A stretch of 64,000 nucleotides of DNA. It comes from Anastrepha obliqua. Taxonomy: Eukaryota > Arthropoda > Insecta > Diptera > Tephritidae. The notes beneath the pieces are model-generated. The model did no database searches. It was not told the DNA's origin and saw nothing but the letters and a program-made list of their open reading frames with translations. Positions 23,421-34,700 of this stretch are shown in pieces (within the stretch, counting starts at the first letter, position 1; each line of letters begins with the position of its first letter). The position numbers were made by a program, and so were the translations under genes. The stretch covers positions 71,612,001 to 71,676,000 of the forward strand of contig NC_072895.1 in the NCBI RefSeq assembly GCF_027943255.1, read 5' to 3'.

Positions 23421-26171
23421 AATAGTCAGTAGCCTTTAAACAACTAGGCTCCTAATAAATTTCTCGCAACAAATCTGTTAGTTTTAGCTTTCGAGCTGGC
23501 CTGCAAAGTTCTATATGAAAGAAACCCTCGCCGTTCGCATGTCATTGAACAGATACTGTAGTTGCTTGTAGACTAAGTGCCATATACGTTTGCGTTTATG
23601 TATATACGAAGGTCAGAATAGAAAGTATGCTAATCAAATGCCGCTTGAATGTGTCCTTTTTCCTCTTTTCTCTGCCAAACGGTTGTTTTTATTGGAAATT
23701 CTCAGATGCCGACCATTACGCCAACCCATTTTCATTTCCATATGAATAAAATAGACTAGACAATTGGAGTGCTGATCCTTAAGAGGAATATAATTGAATG
23801 CAGAGTATAAAAGGATGTAATGTACTTAAAATTTTTAAACTAGGTTTTACTTTCCTTTCAAAAAACAGAACAACACTTCTCTTTGCTTCCATTCAGGAAA
23901 AGGTATTTCTTATTTCATATTGAACAAATGTGTTCGATTTCCTGAAAAGCAAAACTTATTATATTATATTTCTTATTTAGGGAGTTGGCCAAATTATATG
24001 CCGACAACAGCTTGTCTTGATTATAACACCGTGCGACAATAAGCGTTCACGATACTTTTAATATGCCGCAAGTAAAAACAACTTCTTAATAGTTCAATAC
24101 ATATTTCCTTTTTCGTTTCGTGTCTCTATTAAGATCATAAAGTTAGCATATTTTTTGAAAGTTTTGCCCCTTGAAACTTTAAAGTCTTTTAAAAATTCAA
24201 ATTGATGAGAAAAGGAAGAACTAATTATGCCGTGCTACCTCGTAAATTTTGTGGTTTCTGAGAAACTTTTCTTGGATAGCAAAAATCTAGATTTTTGTCA
24301 CAATATTAGTCGTGAAATATTAGTTTTTTACATTTTTTACACCAACTCAACTTGAGTGAAAATTTGTTGTTTGCCCTCTTGTGGAAACCATGCATCTGTA
24401 CTGAAGGAGGGATGTTCTCTTATTATTGACAGAAGATAATCGTTCAGCCTGTGTCGAAAAGAAAGTAATCGCTTGCCCCCCACGATTTAAAAAAAAATAT
24501 TATTCAATTACTCCACTACTTGACAAGCGTTTACTTCGCTTAGGGTATCACGTAAATGTCGAATATTGTAACGTAAGCAAAATCTATGACGAGCAGGTGC
24601 ACTCGAATAACGAAGCTAGCGTGGTCCCCTCTCTGCGCATTTTCTGAGTGGTTAGGGAGAAACTTTAAATTGAAAACCTAATTTTGCCACTGGACACCGT
24701 GTATAACATAGAGACCTATAAAAATTATAAAATTTAAAAATAAGTTTTTGGTAGCGACCAAGATTTAAAAAGAAGCTTGCTACATATTTTGTAATGCGAA
24801 TTCGAGTCATTATTTGATTTTAAGCTTTAAAGCCTAAAACTCGCTTTTTTAGAACTCGTATAAGTTTTTTAAAATTTCATGTAATTTTTAGATATTTATA
24901 AATTTTTTTCTGATTTTTTCACTGTCACATAAGAAAATATTCCCATGTTTGAATCATTGCTGGAAGTATCTTTCTGTCAGCTCTTATAGAGCTGTTTAGA
25001 GAGAGTTTAATTTTCAGTTTAAAATTTCAGTTGAGAGTTTATATTTCAACACTTTGTATTTCTATAACTTAACAGCACTCGTGAATTCGTACTGATTTTG
25101 GAAATATGTTTTTTTTTATACCGAAATATTTTTAATGCCTCGTTCATTCAAAGCACCCCAACTGTACTCAAACAGACTCTCCAAAACCTCGCCCAGAGTA
25201 GACGCTTGCTTAAACGGTACAGGCAGCAGCAGAAGAAAAAAAGAACAAAAAAAACCAACTTGTGGAAAATCAATCGCAAAGCTTTAATAAAAAACGCAAG
25301 CATCGCGTGATTGCATAGTCTAACGCATGAACTAGCAAAAGTACACACATATGCATGTATGTATGTTCGTATGGATGTATGGATGTGGGTATGCAAAAAC
25401 ACACAAATGAGTAGAATCGACATTACCACCCATTCAATGCTGAAGTTGGGGTTGCAAAATTATGCTAATAAGGCTTTTACCAACACCACCAAATCCACTA
25501 GCGAAGCAACACCAGCATCACTACTTTAATTGCACACACCCACACTAACCCGCATTGCACACAAAGCTTCCTCTGCCTGCACTTAATTGCCTACAGTGAA
25601 TGCATTGCGAACGTTTCAAAAACAATTGGGAACAGCTGCGGCAACAAAAACAACAGTGAACGTATAAGTATATCGTTAGCGGTTTCAGAGAGCGCTAAGT
25701 GTCGAAATTGGGGGGAATTTGTTTTGAGTGTTGCAAATCGAAAGAGAAAAGTAGTGAATGGAGATAATGTGTCATTCCCCTGTTACGCTGTTCCTTCCAA
25801 GCTTCTAGACAATTCTTGCGGTTTTCTTAAATGTTGCCGTCAAAAGTTTTTAAGTTGTTGACAAGAGTGTTGGCAGAGGCAGTGCCGACTCTTTCGGTGG
25901 CTTAAAGCATCTTTCAACAAGAACAATTGGTTGTTTTTTTAGCCAAAATTCTACAATCACACCTGCAGTGTACAGCGGTGTAGTGTAAATATTTCTTCTG
26001 GGATTTATATTAGTATTTCTTCCTTTTGCGTAGTTCTTGTAAAACCAAATATTTAAAAACTCATTTAGTCCAAAGTTCAAAAAAAGCTTTATTTTCTCTC
26101 AGCTCAGGCCAAATAATTAAAATCTTATTAGAACTGTTGTTCTTATGTCGTTAGAAAATATCAAAATACTA
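23421..26171. other. No gene recognised
   Basis: AT-rich sequence. The stretch 25560-25760 is less AT-rich, with CAACAA/GGCAAC runs of the sort seen in fly untranslated leaders, but no initiation codon with a following coding frame was found. Confidence 0.4.
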
Positions 26172-27335
26172 CTGTGGGCAAAAAGTAAAGTGAATTTATT
26201 TGTCAAACTTCGCGGGATTAAAATTTCGCTCTAGTTATTTTTTTCATGAGTTGGCAGCACTATTAATAACATCTGGGCCAACTTTCATGTGAATGTTATT
26301 ATCAGTAATATATTTACGCTTGTGTTTACCAAACGACCAAGAGTGCATTTTTTGATTTTTACAATGTCTGATTTGATTGAGCAGAGAAGTGCCATCAAAT
26401 TTTGTTTGCGAAATGAAATTTCGGCTGCGGAAACGTTTAGCATGTTGCAGAAGGCATTTCCCGACTCGACCATGTCGCAGAAAGATGTTTAGAAGTGGTA
26501 CAAAGACTTCAAAGAGGGTCGAGAACGTGTTGATGACTTGGAGCGCTCCGGGCGACCATCGACGTCAACAGATGACCAACACGTCAATAAAGTAAAGGAG
26601 TTAGTGCTCAAAAATCGTCGGTTGACTGTTAAAGACCTTACTGATATGATCGGAATATCAGAAGGATCTGTGAAAACCATTTTGAAAAACCATTTGGGCC
26701 TACGAAAAGTCAAATCTCGTCTGGTACCGAAAACTCTCAATTTCTTGGAAAAAGTCGTCGCGTTGATGTGTGTGAAACAATGCTTTCAGACTATCAGTAC
26801 AAGCTCAAATGCATCATTACGGGAGATGAGACTTGGATTTATGCTTACGACCCTGAAACAACTGACCAATCAAGCGAATATCGTGCTAAGGCGAGGCCAG
26901 ACCGAAAAGAGCACGTGAAAGTCGTTCAAAAATAAAGGTCATGATTTTCGTGGTGTGGTGCATTAGGAATTCCTTCCACCTGGCCAAACTGTTAATAAGG
27001 AATTTTATTTGAGCGTTATGCGTCGTTTACGTGAAGCAATTCGTCTAAAAAGACCAGAATTATGGGCCAACAACTCTTGGTTTTCGCATCACGATAATGC
27101 ACCGTCTCACACTGCACTCGTTCTTCGTGACCATTTCGCCAAAAATGCCACGCATATCGTTCCGCAACCACCGTATTCGCCTGAGTTGGCTCCGTGTGAC
27201 TTCTGGCTATTCCCAAAACTCAAGAGACCACTCCGGGGAACGCGTTTCGAGTCAATACAGTATCCAAATATGAAAACATTAAAAAGCTTAATAATACCAA
27301 AATTTTAGAAGAGCGATTTTTAAAATGTTGAAAGA
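26172..27335 (+). mobile_element. DD34D mariner relic, 3' truncated
   Basis: The left end near 26172 reads CTGTGGGCAAAAAGTAAAGT, a plausible mariner terminus. The transposase reading begins at ATG 26364 (MSDLIEQRSAIKFCLRNEIS). The right end is lost: the protein stops matching after about 27320 and the sequence passes into an inverted LINE remnant. Confidence 0.8.
26364..27308 (+). pseudogene. DD34D mariner transposase pseudogene
   Basis: In order: an N-terminal helix-turn-helix region (MSDLIEQRSAIKFCLRNEIS, WYKDFKEGRERVDDLERSGR), a second one (KNRRLTVKDLTDMIGISEGS), then ITGDETWIY (first Asp, about 26835) and HHDNAPSHTA and PPYSPELAPCDFWLF (second and third Asp, 34 residues between). An in-frame TAG follows QKDV at 26488-26490. 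Frameshifts near 26750 and 26930 break the frame. The C-terminal end is missing. Confidence 0.87.
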
Positions 27336-27344
27336 GCATTTCTT

Positions 27345-27690
27345 CTTCATGATTGGCGCGATAGCCGCTTAAGCGATTTTTGCCGAGTTTGACAAAGGAC
27401 GCCAGTCGTTCCTTTCTCGTGCTAATCGACGCCAGTTGGAAACACAAAATAAAGCCAAGTTCTTCTCCACCCGACCTTCTCAACGCAGAGGAGGCCTTCC
27501 TCTCCTACCACCAGCTGGTACCACATCGAATACTTTCACAGCCGGAGCGTTTGTATCCATTCCGACGAAATGACTCAGCCAACGTAGCTGCTGGATCTTT
27601 ATTCACTTTATATGTCTACATCGTCGCAAAGCTCATACAGCTCATTATTCCAAAAATCTTCTTTAAAATCTTTCTCTCAAACACTTAAAG
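27345..27690 (-). mobile_element. LINE 3' end remnant, same family as 9200-9590
   Basis: The minus strand translates in pieces as LYELCDDVDI, GWIQTLRL, and GRRGLPLRW-like sequence equivalent to the DELYELY...RMD...GRPPLRWKDQVEKDL...RERNDW end of the 9.2 kb copy. Landmarks on the plus strand are CTCATACAGCTC near 27630 and GAGGAGGCCTTCCTCT near 27489. Many substitutions; inactive. It directly abuts the truncated mariner, marking a junction of two broken elements. Confidence 0.6.
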
Positions 27691-27908
27691 GGACGCGTTA
27701 TTGGATATTGTCATCTTTCAAGCTTCTGCGCCATACGATAGGACGGCGATGAAAGAGCACTTACTCAAAATATTTAAATACAAGTTTTGAAAAAACTATA
27801 AATACACATTTTTGAAACAATAGAGAATTTGAAAGCAGAATTAAAATAATAAGAAAAAAATTTTGAAATACTATAATAAAAATGATCGGAGGTGGCGAGT
27901 GGAAACTA
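27691..27908. other. AT-rich spacer, LINE scrap near its end
   Basis: No gene seen. The last 20 bases (GGAGGTGGCGAGTGGAAAC) may be the upstream part of the LINE fragment that resumes at 29200, with the DD41D element inserted between. Confidence 0.35.
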
Positions 27909-29197
27909 ACGGGTGATCAATCATGAGGTGCTTTTTTCAATAGTTAAAAAAAAACAAAAATGTAAATTATGTTCAAAACCTTTATTTATCATTTGAAAGG
28001 ACATTCTTTGACATTTACTTTTTGAATATGACTTCATTCAAATGTTGGCCGCAACTACGCTTGAGGTGGTCCATTCTGAAGGTCCAATTTTCAATCACTC
28101 GTTCGAGCATTTCGACTGGTATGTCGTGAATAACACGCGTAATGTTGGCTTCCAGAGCTTCAATCGTAGCTGGTTTATCAGCATAGACCTTGGACTTCAC
28201 GAATCCCCAAAGAAAAAAGTCCAAAGGTGTGATATCACAAGATCTTGGTGGCCAACTCACAGGTCCTAAACGTGAAATCAGCTGCTCTCCGAAATGACTT
28301 CTCAATAAAGTCATTGTTTCACGAGCTGTATGGCAAGTGGCTCCGTCTTGTTGAAACCAAATGTCGTAGAGATCATTAGATTCAATTTCAGGTAGCAAAA
28401 AGTCCGATATCATGGTACGGTAGCGAGCACCATTCACAGTTACGTTGCGGCCATCATCATTTTTGAAAAAATATGGACCGATGATTCCACCAGCCCATAA
28501 ACCACACCAGACCGTTGTTTTCTCTGGGTGTAAAGGTAGCTCTTGAACCTGTTCTGGTTGCTCTTCATCCCAAATACGGCAATTTTGCTTGAGCCAGAAA
28601 TGCGCCTCATCGCTGAACAAAATTTTGCTCGAAAACAGCGGATCTTCTTCAATCTTTTCAAGAGCCCAATCAGCAAAACGGTAACGTGCAGGAAGGTCAT
28701 TTGGCTTTAGTTCTTGTACGAGCTGTATTTTGTATGCTTTTAAATGAAAATCCTTCCGTAAAATTGACCAAGTTGTTCCATACGACAGTCCAAGTTGCTG
28801 AGAACGGTGCCGAATCGATTCATCGCGGTTTTCACGTACACTCTCTGCTACTGCCGCTATATTCTCAATGCTTCTTGCTGGACGTGGTCTATTCGGTCGA
28901 GAATTATCCACCAATGAATATTCGGATTCAAATTTGTTGATGGTATGTCGAATAGTGTTTAAGGCAGGCCGATTATGTTGACCATAATGCGGTCTAAGCG
29001 CACGAAAAACATTTGTCACAGAACGCTGATTTTCATAACACAGTTGAACAATTTGTAGACGTTGTTGCGGTGTGAGTCTTTCCATGATGAAATGCCAAAC
29101 GCTGTTCAACAAATCCATGATGACAGTTTGCCACAACTCGCGCGCGATCTGTAAAAAAAACGCAAATGAAAAAAACTCATCTTAATTGATCACCCGT
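27909..29197 (-). mobile_element. DD41D mariner with an open transposase frame
   Basis: The ends are inverted repeats beginning ACGGGTGATCAAT on each strand (27909 inward and the reverse complement from 29197), flanked by TA at 27907-27908 and 29198-29199. The length is 1289 bp, and the single long open frame occupies most of it. It is the best preserved of the DD41D copies in the window. Confidence 0.93.
28015..29085 (-). CDS. DD41D (rosa-like) mariner transposase, uninterrupted
   Basis: The frame encodes 356 residues from the Met of MERLTPQQRLQIVQLCYENQ at 29085; an upstream in-frame Met at 29136 exists, but this start aligns with the usual family N-terminus. The N-terminal half has two helix-turn-helix blocks that bind the termini (NRPALNTIRHTINKFESEY, ARSIENIAAVAESV). 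The catalytic part has FSDEAHFW (first Asp), IWFQQDGATCHTA (second) and WPPRSCDITPLDFFLWG (third), with 41 residues between the last two. These act in cut-and-paste transposition at TA sites in the nucleus. One oddity: the family motif normally reading WLNGYVNKQN is shortened to WLKQN, an in-frame loss of about five residues just after the first Asp. The frame is open, but activity is therefore uncertain. Confidence 0.92.
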   Translation of the reverse strand: MERLTPQQRLQIVQLCYENQRSVTNVFRALRPHYGQHNRPALNTIRHTINKFESEYSLVDNSRPNRPRPARSIENIAAVAESVRENRDESIRHRSQQLGLSYGTTWSILRKDFHLKAYKIQLVQELKPNDLPARYRFADWALEKIEEDPLFSSKILFSDEAHFWLKQNCRIWDEEQPEQVQELPLHPEKTTVWCGLWAGGIIGPYFFKNDDGRNVTVNGARYRTMISDFLLPEIESNDLYDIWFQQDGATCHTARETMTLLRSHFGEQLISRLGPVSWPPRSCDITPLDFFLWGFVKSKVYADKPATIEALEANITRVIHDIPVEMLERVIENWTFRMDHLKRSCGQHLNEVIFKK

Positions 29198-29199
29198 TA

Positions 29200-29690
29200 C
29201 TTGCGTTACGACCAGACAAATCTGGCCATCCTACAATCTGAAACAGACAAAAACCCTTATAAGTCTTTCGAAACACGAACTAAGGCATATAATATCTCTT
29301 ATCACCGGCCACTGCCTTTTGGGCACTCACGCACGTCGGCTCGGGGTTCCTCAAAACGACCTGTGCAGATACTGCGAGGACGAAGATGAGGAAGTATCGA
29401 GCAGACATTTGCTGTGCACTTGTCCCGGTCTAGCCAGAAGTTGACTCGCTCTTCCAGGCTCTCCAACAGTTGACAATCTTTCAGTACTCTCGAACCTGAA
29501 AATCGAATCTCTCATCAAATTCTCGAAACGAATTAATATCTTTGACCAAAATCTACAATAAAAATCTCAGTTAGGTGGGTAAATCATATAATATAACATA
29601 ATGAGCTCTAGGGCAACACAACGGACCCAACTTGCGGTCTATGTGGCACTCCGATGCGGAGTCACCCTTAAACCAACCAACCAACCATAA
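29200..29690 (+). mobile_element. LINE 3' end remnant with zinc-knuckle-like motif
   Basis: The plus strand translates to LITGHCLLGTHARRLGVPQN, then CRYCEDEDEEVSSRHLLCTCPGL and later SLIKFSKRINIF. The C-x2-C...H-x4-C cluster is the usual C-terminus of Jockey/R1-type ORF2. The 3' segment to about 29690 includes an 'ACCAACCAACCAACC' run. It is a 5'-truncated fragment, and its upstream part may continue on the other side of the DD41D element. Confidence 0.72.
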
Positions 29691-30019
29691 TAAAAATTAT
29701 AAAAATATTAAATAACCAATTGTCGAAACACCAAAATAAATAATTTTCATAATAATAAAATAAAAACTTCAAACTATTAAAAGACCAAATACGGAAAAAT
29801 TAAAATAGCAACTATTTCTAATAATTTAAAAAAAAACTAAAATAAAATATTGAAGTTTTAGAATAAAAAGGTCTTTAAACAAAACTTTAAAATGATGAAA
29901 AAAACATATTTTAGTGTATGGAAAATAACAAATTTTCAAAGTATTACAAGGAATTTTCTGATATTTTTAATGTTTTAAGTCACCTCTTCTTTTATGCCTC
30001 CTTCGAATGACAGATGGTT
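29691..30019. other. No gene recognised
   Basis: Very A-rich sequence with no coding signal. Confidence 0.5.
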
Positions 30020-30193
30020 TTTTATGAGGCGGTTTTTCATAGCAGATATATACTCGCCGGTTTGTCGTTGTCTGCCGAGTAGCGATAGCCATTAAAAAAA
30101 CTTGTCCATCAATTTGTATTTCGTGCTCGAGGTTTCGAACTTACGTACTTCTAGGTGGTAGTCTCACAGAGACATTCGGCTACGACGGCCGTC
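30020..30193 (-). mobile_element. Diverged, partly deleted SINE copy
   Basis: On the minus strand the copy starts with GACGGCCGTCGTAGCCGAAT near 30193, has a decayed B-box (GTTCGAAACCTCG) and the TGGCTATCGCTACTCGGCAG body landmark, and ends after CCGCCTCATAAAAAACC. The 3' third of the family consensus is missing. Confidence 0.72.
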
Positions 30194-30858
30194 TTAATCA
30201 TTTTATCATTTCTTTTAAGTTATTCATTCAAATCTGTGAATCCCTAGACTTTTAAGTTCAATTTGTTTGTTACTTTTTTGCTTATTTTTCATCATTATTT
30301 GATTCACACTCATTTACTACCGCACTTGATAAGCTGGAGCCTAGTCAGCGCAGATAAATTTTCAGGATATATGTATTGGCAAAGAAGGAGAGTGCATTGA
30401 CATGCAATTCAAAACAGAAAAGGAGGTGAGGTGGGGAAAACATAAGAAGCAGAAGTTGAGGTGTTTACTACAAATCAGTTTATTTATCATAAATACCTTA
30501 TTGTCAATCAAAAAGATTATCACTTCAAGAATAATAGCAGTAAGCCAATGAAGGCAGCAGAAATATTGAACCATCTTATCGGTGGTTCACTAGGCAACCA
30601 ATGTGGCGCGGTTGTTTAAGAGCCAAATCTTTTAAGACCCAAAATTGTATGCATAGGTTTTTTGTTGTGGGATTGGTGTTTATGACTTGCTAAGTGTTTT
30701 TAGCACTCCTTATGTTATCTTTTTTTCAGCTTATTTTTATTTCGCTTTTTGCCATACTAATTAATTTCAAAACTTTTTCTTCTCTTATTTATAGATTTTT
30801 CATTATTTTCTACGTGCTAAGTGGACCCAAATCAAATACAGCAACGAGGAGTTGACGT
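30194..30858. other. Upstream region of the serpin gene, no element recognised
   Basis: AT-rich, with no open frame of interest. It may hold the promoter-proximal regulatory DNA of the gene that starts translating at 31083. Confidence 0.4.
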
Positions 30859-30865
30859 TATAAAA
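30859..30865 (+). promoter_or_regulatory. Possible TATA box of the mucin-serpin gene
   Basis: TATAAAA lies 218 bp upstream of the start codon. Transcription beginning about 30 bp downstream would give a leader of about 190 bases. No clear initiator was recognised, and TATA-like words are common in this AT-rich DNA, so this is a weak call. An upstream non-coding exon is also possible. Confidence 0.3.
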
Positions 30866-31082
30866 CACAAAAGTTACACAAAATAATACATAAATTAATA
30901 TTTTAGTAGAAAGGCGAGAAATCTACCCCGAATTGTGGTGGTAGAATTTTAAAATCAGCTAACAACACAACCACAAACGGGAACACGCAAAGTCGCAACC
31001 CAACGGAAATTTTGTGTACGGTTCACACGAACTGAGTTAAAGGTTTTGTAAGCGAGGTCGACCACTCGCTACCGCAGCAACG

Positions 31083-31705
31083 ATGCGTTTGTACGTGTTG
31101 TGGCTGCTGACAGCTGCCGCGCTGCTAACGGTAACCACTCGAGCGGCGCACGTGCGAGAAGCGAGCAGTGGCAGCTTGGTTAGCAACTATGCAAATGATC
31201 CGCGACCTGATGCTGTGAACGAGGAAACAAGTGATATTTTGGGCACTGGTGGTGCCTACGAATTTCGTTTACCACAACCGCAGCTAAACAAACAGCAACA
31301 GCATCAACATCAACATAAAACAAAGCGGCCCAACACTACCGCCACTTATGTAACCACAACAAAAACGAGCAGCACCAGCAGCAGTAGCAGCACTAGTAGT
31401 ACTAGCAGCAGTAGCGGTGCCAGCGGTGCCGGCGGTATTGCCAATCACATTTCAACAAAAGGGACTACCACACGCCCGGCCAGCTCCACTACCGCCATAA
31501 GTGGCAACAAAGCTGCCAATGTCACTTCCTCTGTCACGAGGCCTGCATCAACCACTCAACAGTCGGTCTTTGCTTATAATGTATCGATGACACCACAGCA
31601 GCCGCCAATCCATACAGCAGCGCCAGATGTTGCTAATGACGAAACGGCAGTGACCTTCAGCTCTGAGAAGGATGGTGATTCATCAAAGAAAATTATCGGC
31701 TCCAG
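31083..31705 (+). other. Exon 1 coding part: signal peptide and Ser/Thr-rich start
   Basis: The ATG at 31083 has a purine at -3 (AACGATGC), as preferred in flies. The first 21 residues (MRLYVLWLLTAAALLTVTTR and one Ala) form a clear signal peptide. Then come a Gln/His-rich patch (about residues 74-82) and Ser/Thr/Gly runs encoded by AGC/AGT repeats (31360-31430). The exon ends in GGCTCCAG, followed by the donor GTGAGTG. Without splicing, the frame would stop at 31709. Confidence 0.9.
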
Positions 31706-34700
31706 GTGAGTGTGATTCGCGTAATGGAAAAACCCAAATTAATGAGACATTCTTTTCACATTTGCACATTGCTGCTTACCCATCCATTAAGATTTAAAAG
31801 GCTACTCACTCTATTTTCACGCCTACTTAACCGCTACTCGTTTGATGGATTTGTTTTGTATGAATTTTATGTCATACTCTTTACTTACACATCTCTTTTT
31901 TATTTTATTGAAGTGGCACACGTTTTGAGTGTTTTCGGGTCGCCAATATTGAGGTCTTGACCCTACACAATGTGTTTGCAAACGGGGCTTTCCAACCGGG
32001 TTTACTTCTTTAATCAATGCAGTGGAAATAAAACGAAAAATTGTTAGGAGGTAGCGCAGATACCCAAACAATGTCTGCCCAACTAGCCGGGCTGCCCTAA
32101 AGATTCTACAAAATGTTCGCACCATCTCAAAAATTATTTTGGAATGTAAGTTAAAGCTTACTTTCGGCGCAAGGGAAATAAGCTTAAGCTTATGTAGGTA
32201 CCAGGATACTGTGTTGTTCAGTAACGAACTGGCTGCTGAATTGGTGAACAGTTCCCTTCATGGTACCAGAAGCAGTTGTCAGTCTAGGTGTTGCAGGAAT
32301 CGGCTTTTGGATCCGGGACCTCATGTGCAATATAGACATCGATCGGTCGTGCGCTTTCATCACTTGAGTAACAAATAAATGCTTCTTAAAAAGCCGTACT
32401 TAATTCCTTACTCAGCTGAGAAGGACTGTGGTACGATTTATGGTTACATTTATATGAAATACAAGCAATTTGGTCAATTTGGCCACCATAGGATTCATAG
32501 TCAATTAAATGTGTATTTTCTGTGGTAGTGAGAATAACAATACTTTTGTTTGGAAACTCTTGTTTTTGTCCATCATTCGCTAGACTAACTAAGGAGGTGC
32601 GTATTTGAGTATCAAGAATGTGTGAGCTATATTCTTTATACCCCAAAAGATTTATAAGATTTATTTTGAAATCAGAAAAGTTTGAAAAGGTGTTGGCCTT
32701 ATAATATCCACCCTGCCTTAGGCCTTTTAGAATAAGTTCAATGGATATCTCTGCTTAAGTGCTTGAGCTTTTAGTTATATTCTCCGGCTAATTGCTTAAG
32801 ATTGAATTTGAAAATGATCTCTTCAATTTTCTTATATTACTTCAGTAATGAATATACCTTTTATGATTGAATATTCCCACCCGCGAACATTTGTGCTTCT
32901 TTTGGTACTTAACAAACCCTTCTCTTGACAATAGTCGTGCGTTTTTTCTTCCGAGCAGCAATAAAATTTTTTGTTTTTTAGTCAATTTTTTAGTCAAAGA
33001 GATTATCCTGCTTGAATTCTTCAGCCAAGGTAGTCGGCGGAAAAATTCCAATGCATATAAGCATTTAAATTGATTTTGATTGCGTAAAATATGAGTGGGA
33101 GTATAGCACTCAAGTAACAGGAGTTAATTGGTTTCAAAATTTGTTAAATTCCCTCAAACACGAGCCATGTTATTCTGAAGTATAAACGGTTCCGATGTTT
33201 TCCTTACTTAAACCGATGCGTTGTCTATTCACAACGAAACATTCAATGATGAATATATTGACTCGCACGGCCTGTCCCTGCTACCACAATAAAAATTGAA
33301 ATAAGCGATTTTAAAGTTGCCGCCAACGATTCGGTACTTCAGTAAAAATTTATAACAATTTCCTTAAGTTGCTAAACATAATAAAAACTCAAACCTTGAG
33401 TGAAATTTCTTCTTCAAAAACAGAAAATTAGAGCATGTTTGCATTTAAATAAAAAATGTTGTATGCTCCCATTTACAAATTTCCTAAACATCTAAATTCT
33501 TCTTAAACTCCACACAACTCACTTTACGGCACATTTCCACAAAGCTTCTTTAATACTAAATGTAGGCCTTCATGGTGTGCCGTGAAAAATGTTATTCGCT
33601 TGTACTCACAAAAGAGTTAGGCATAAGAAATTCTAAGCAACATGACTGTGCGCTTTTCCATAAAGTAATTAGCGCCTGCTTCGTTTCCCACACTTCCTAT
33701 TTGTTTTTGAATTTCTATTATCACAAAATTTTCCAATTCCTTTATTTTTTTCGCAACAATATTTTTCAGTTCCTTTCTTCAATTATTTTTAATGCCCTTC
33801 TTCTAAGTCAGCTTCTTGAGTACACAACTACATTTCTCACACCCACTTTATCGGTTTACTAAATACTTGGTTGTTGTGGCAACCTTTTGTAATGAATTTA
33901 TTACCTTTTTTGCCATTTGTTTTTGAGTAGCCAACAAAAAAATTTAGGTAGATGAAAAGTAATTGGCAAAAATTTAAGGAAGTTTTTAATAATACAACCT
34001 TATGAAGTTAACAAAATATTTATATTTTAATTAGGGACAAGAATTCTTACAATAGCGTGGGTAGATTAAATTAACTTTAATTTAATTTTACTGCCTTGTT
34101 TGTTGAAGAGAAATTTTATTCATTACTAAAGTCAAAGTGAGTTAGCAAACACCATTGTAAGAAAAATTTAAGTGTTTAGTTTTTATCAATATTAATGGGT
34201 TGTTCGGTTGTTTTTGTTCGTGTTTTTGTACAATCAGTTGAATGTCAAACAGAATAAATATAAATGCTAGCCTAGAAAATGTTAAATATATTTTATCAGT
34301 ATATGATATCACTTAAATCTTAAAGAACCTTGGCTACAGACTCAACTTAGCTTACGGGTAGTCATAAATAATCAGGAGCCTCGTATTCATGCAGACACTA
34401 GATAGAATTTAGAAGGAAGTGACGCTTGAAATAGTTGAATATTTAATTTAAAGATAGGCGTTTATAAGGACTTCGTCGACCTCGCTCTTTAGGGATATGA
34501 TCACAAACAACTAAGAAGATAAACACCTCCCCTGATACTTTAATCGCATTCATCTTTTAGTATTTTTTAAGTATTTCTTAAGATTTCTTTAAGCTTAAGA
34601 GAAGCTATTTATATTTCTATAAATATTAGTATTTTTTACAGACAGGTAAAATTTAAAAAGAGATGAAAAATAAAAAAAAATAGAAAAAATATATTACTTT

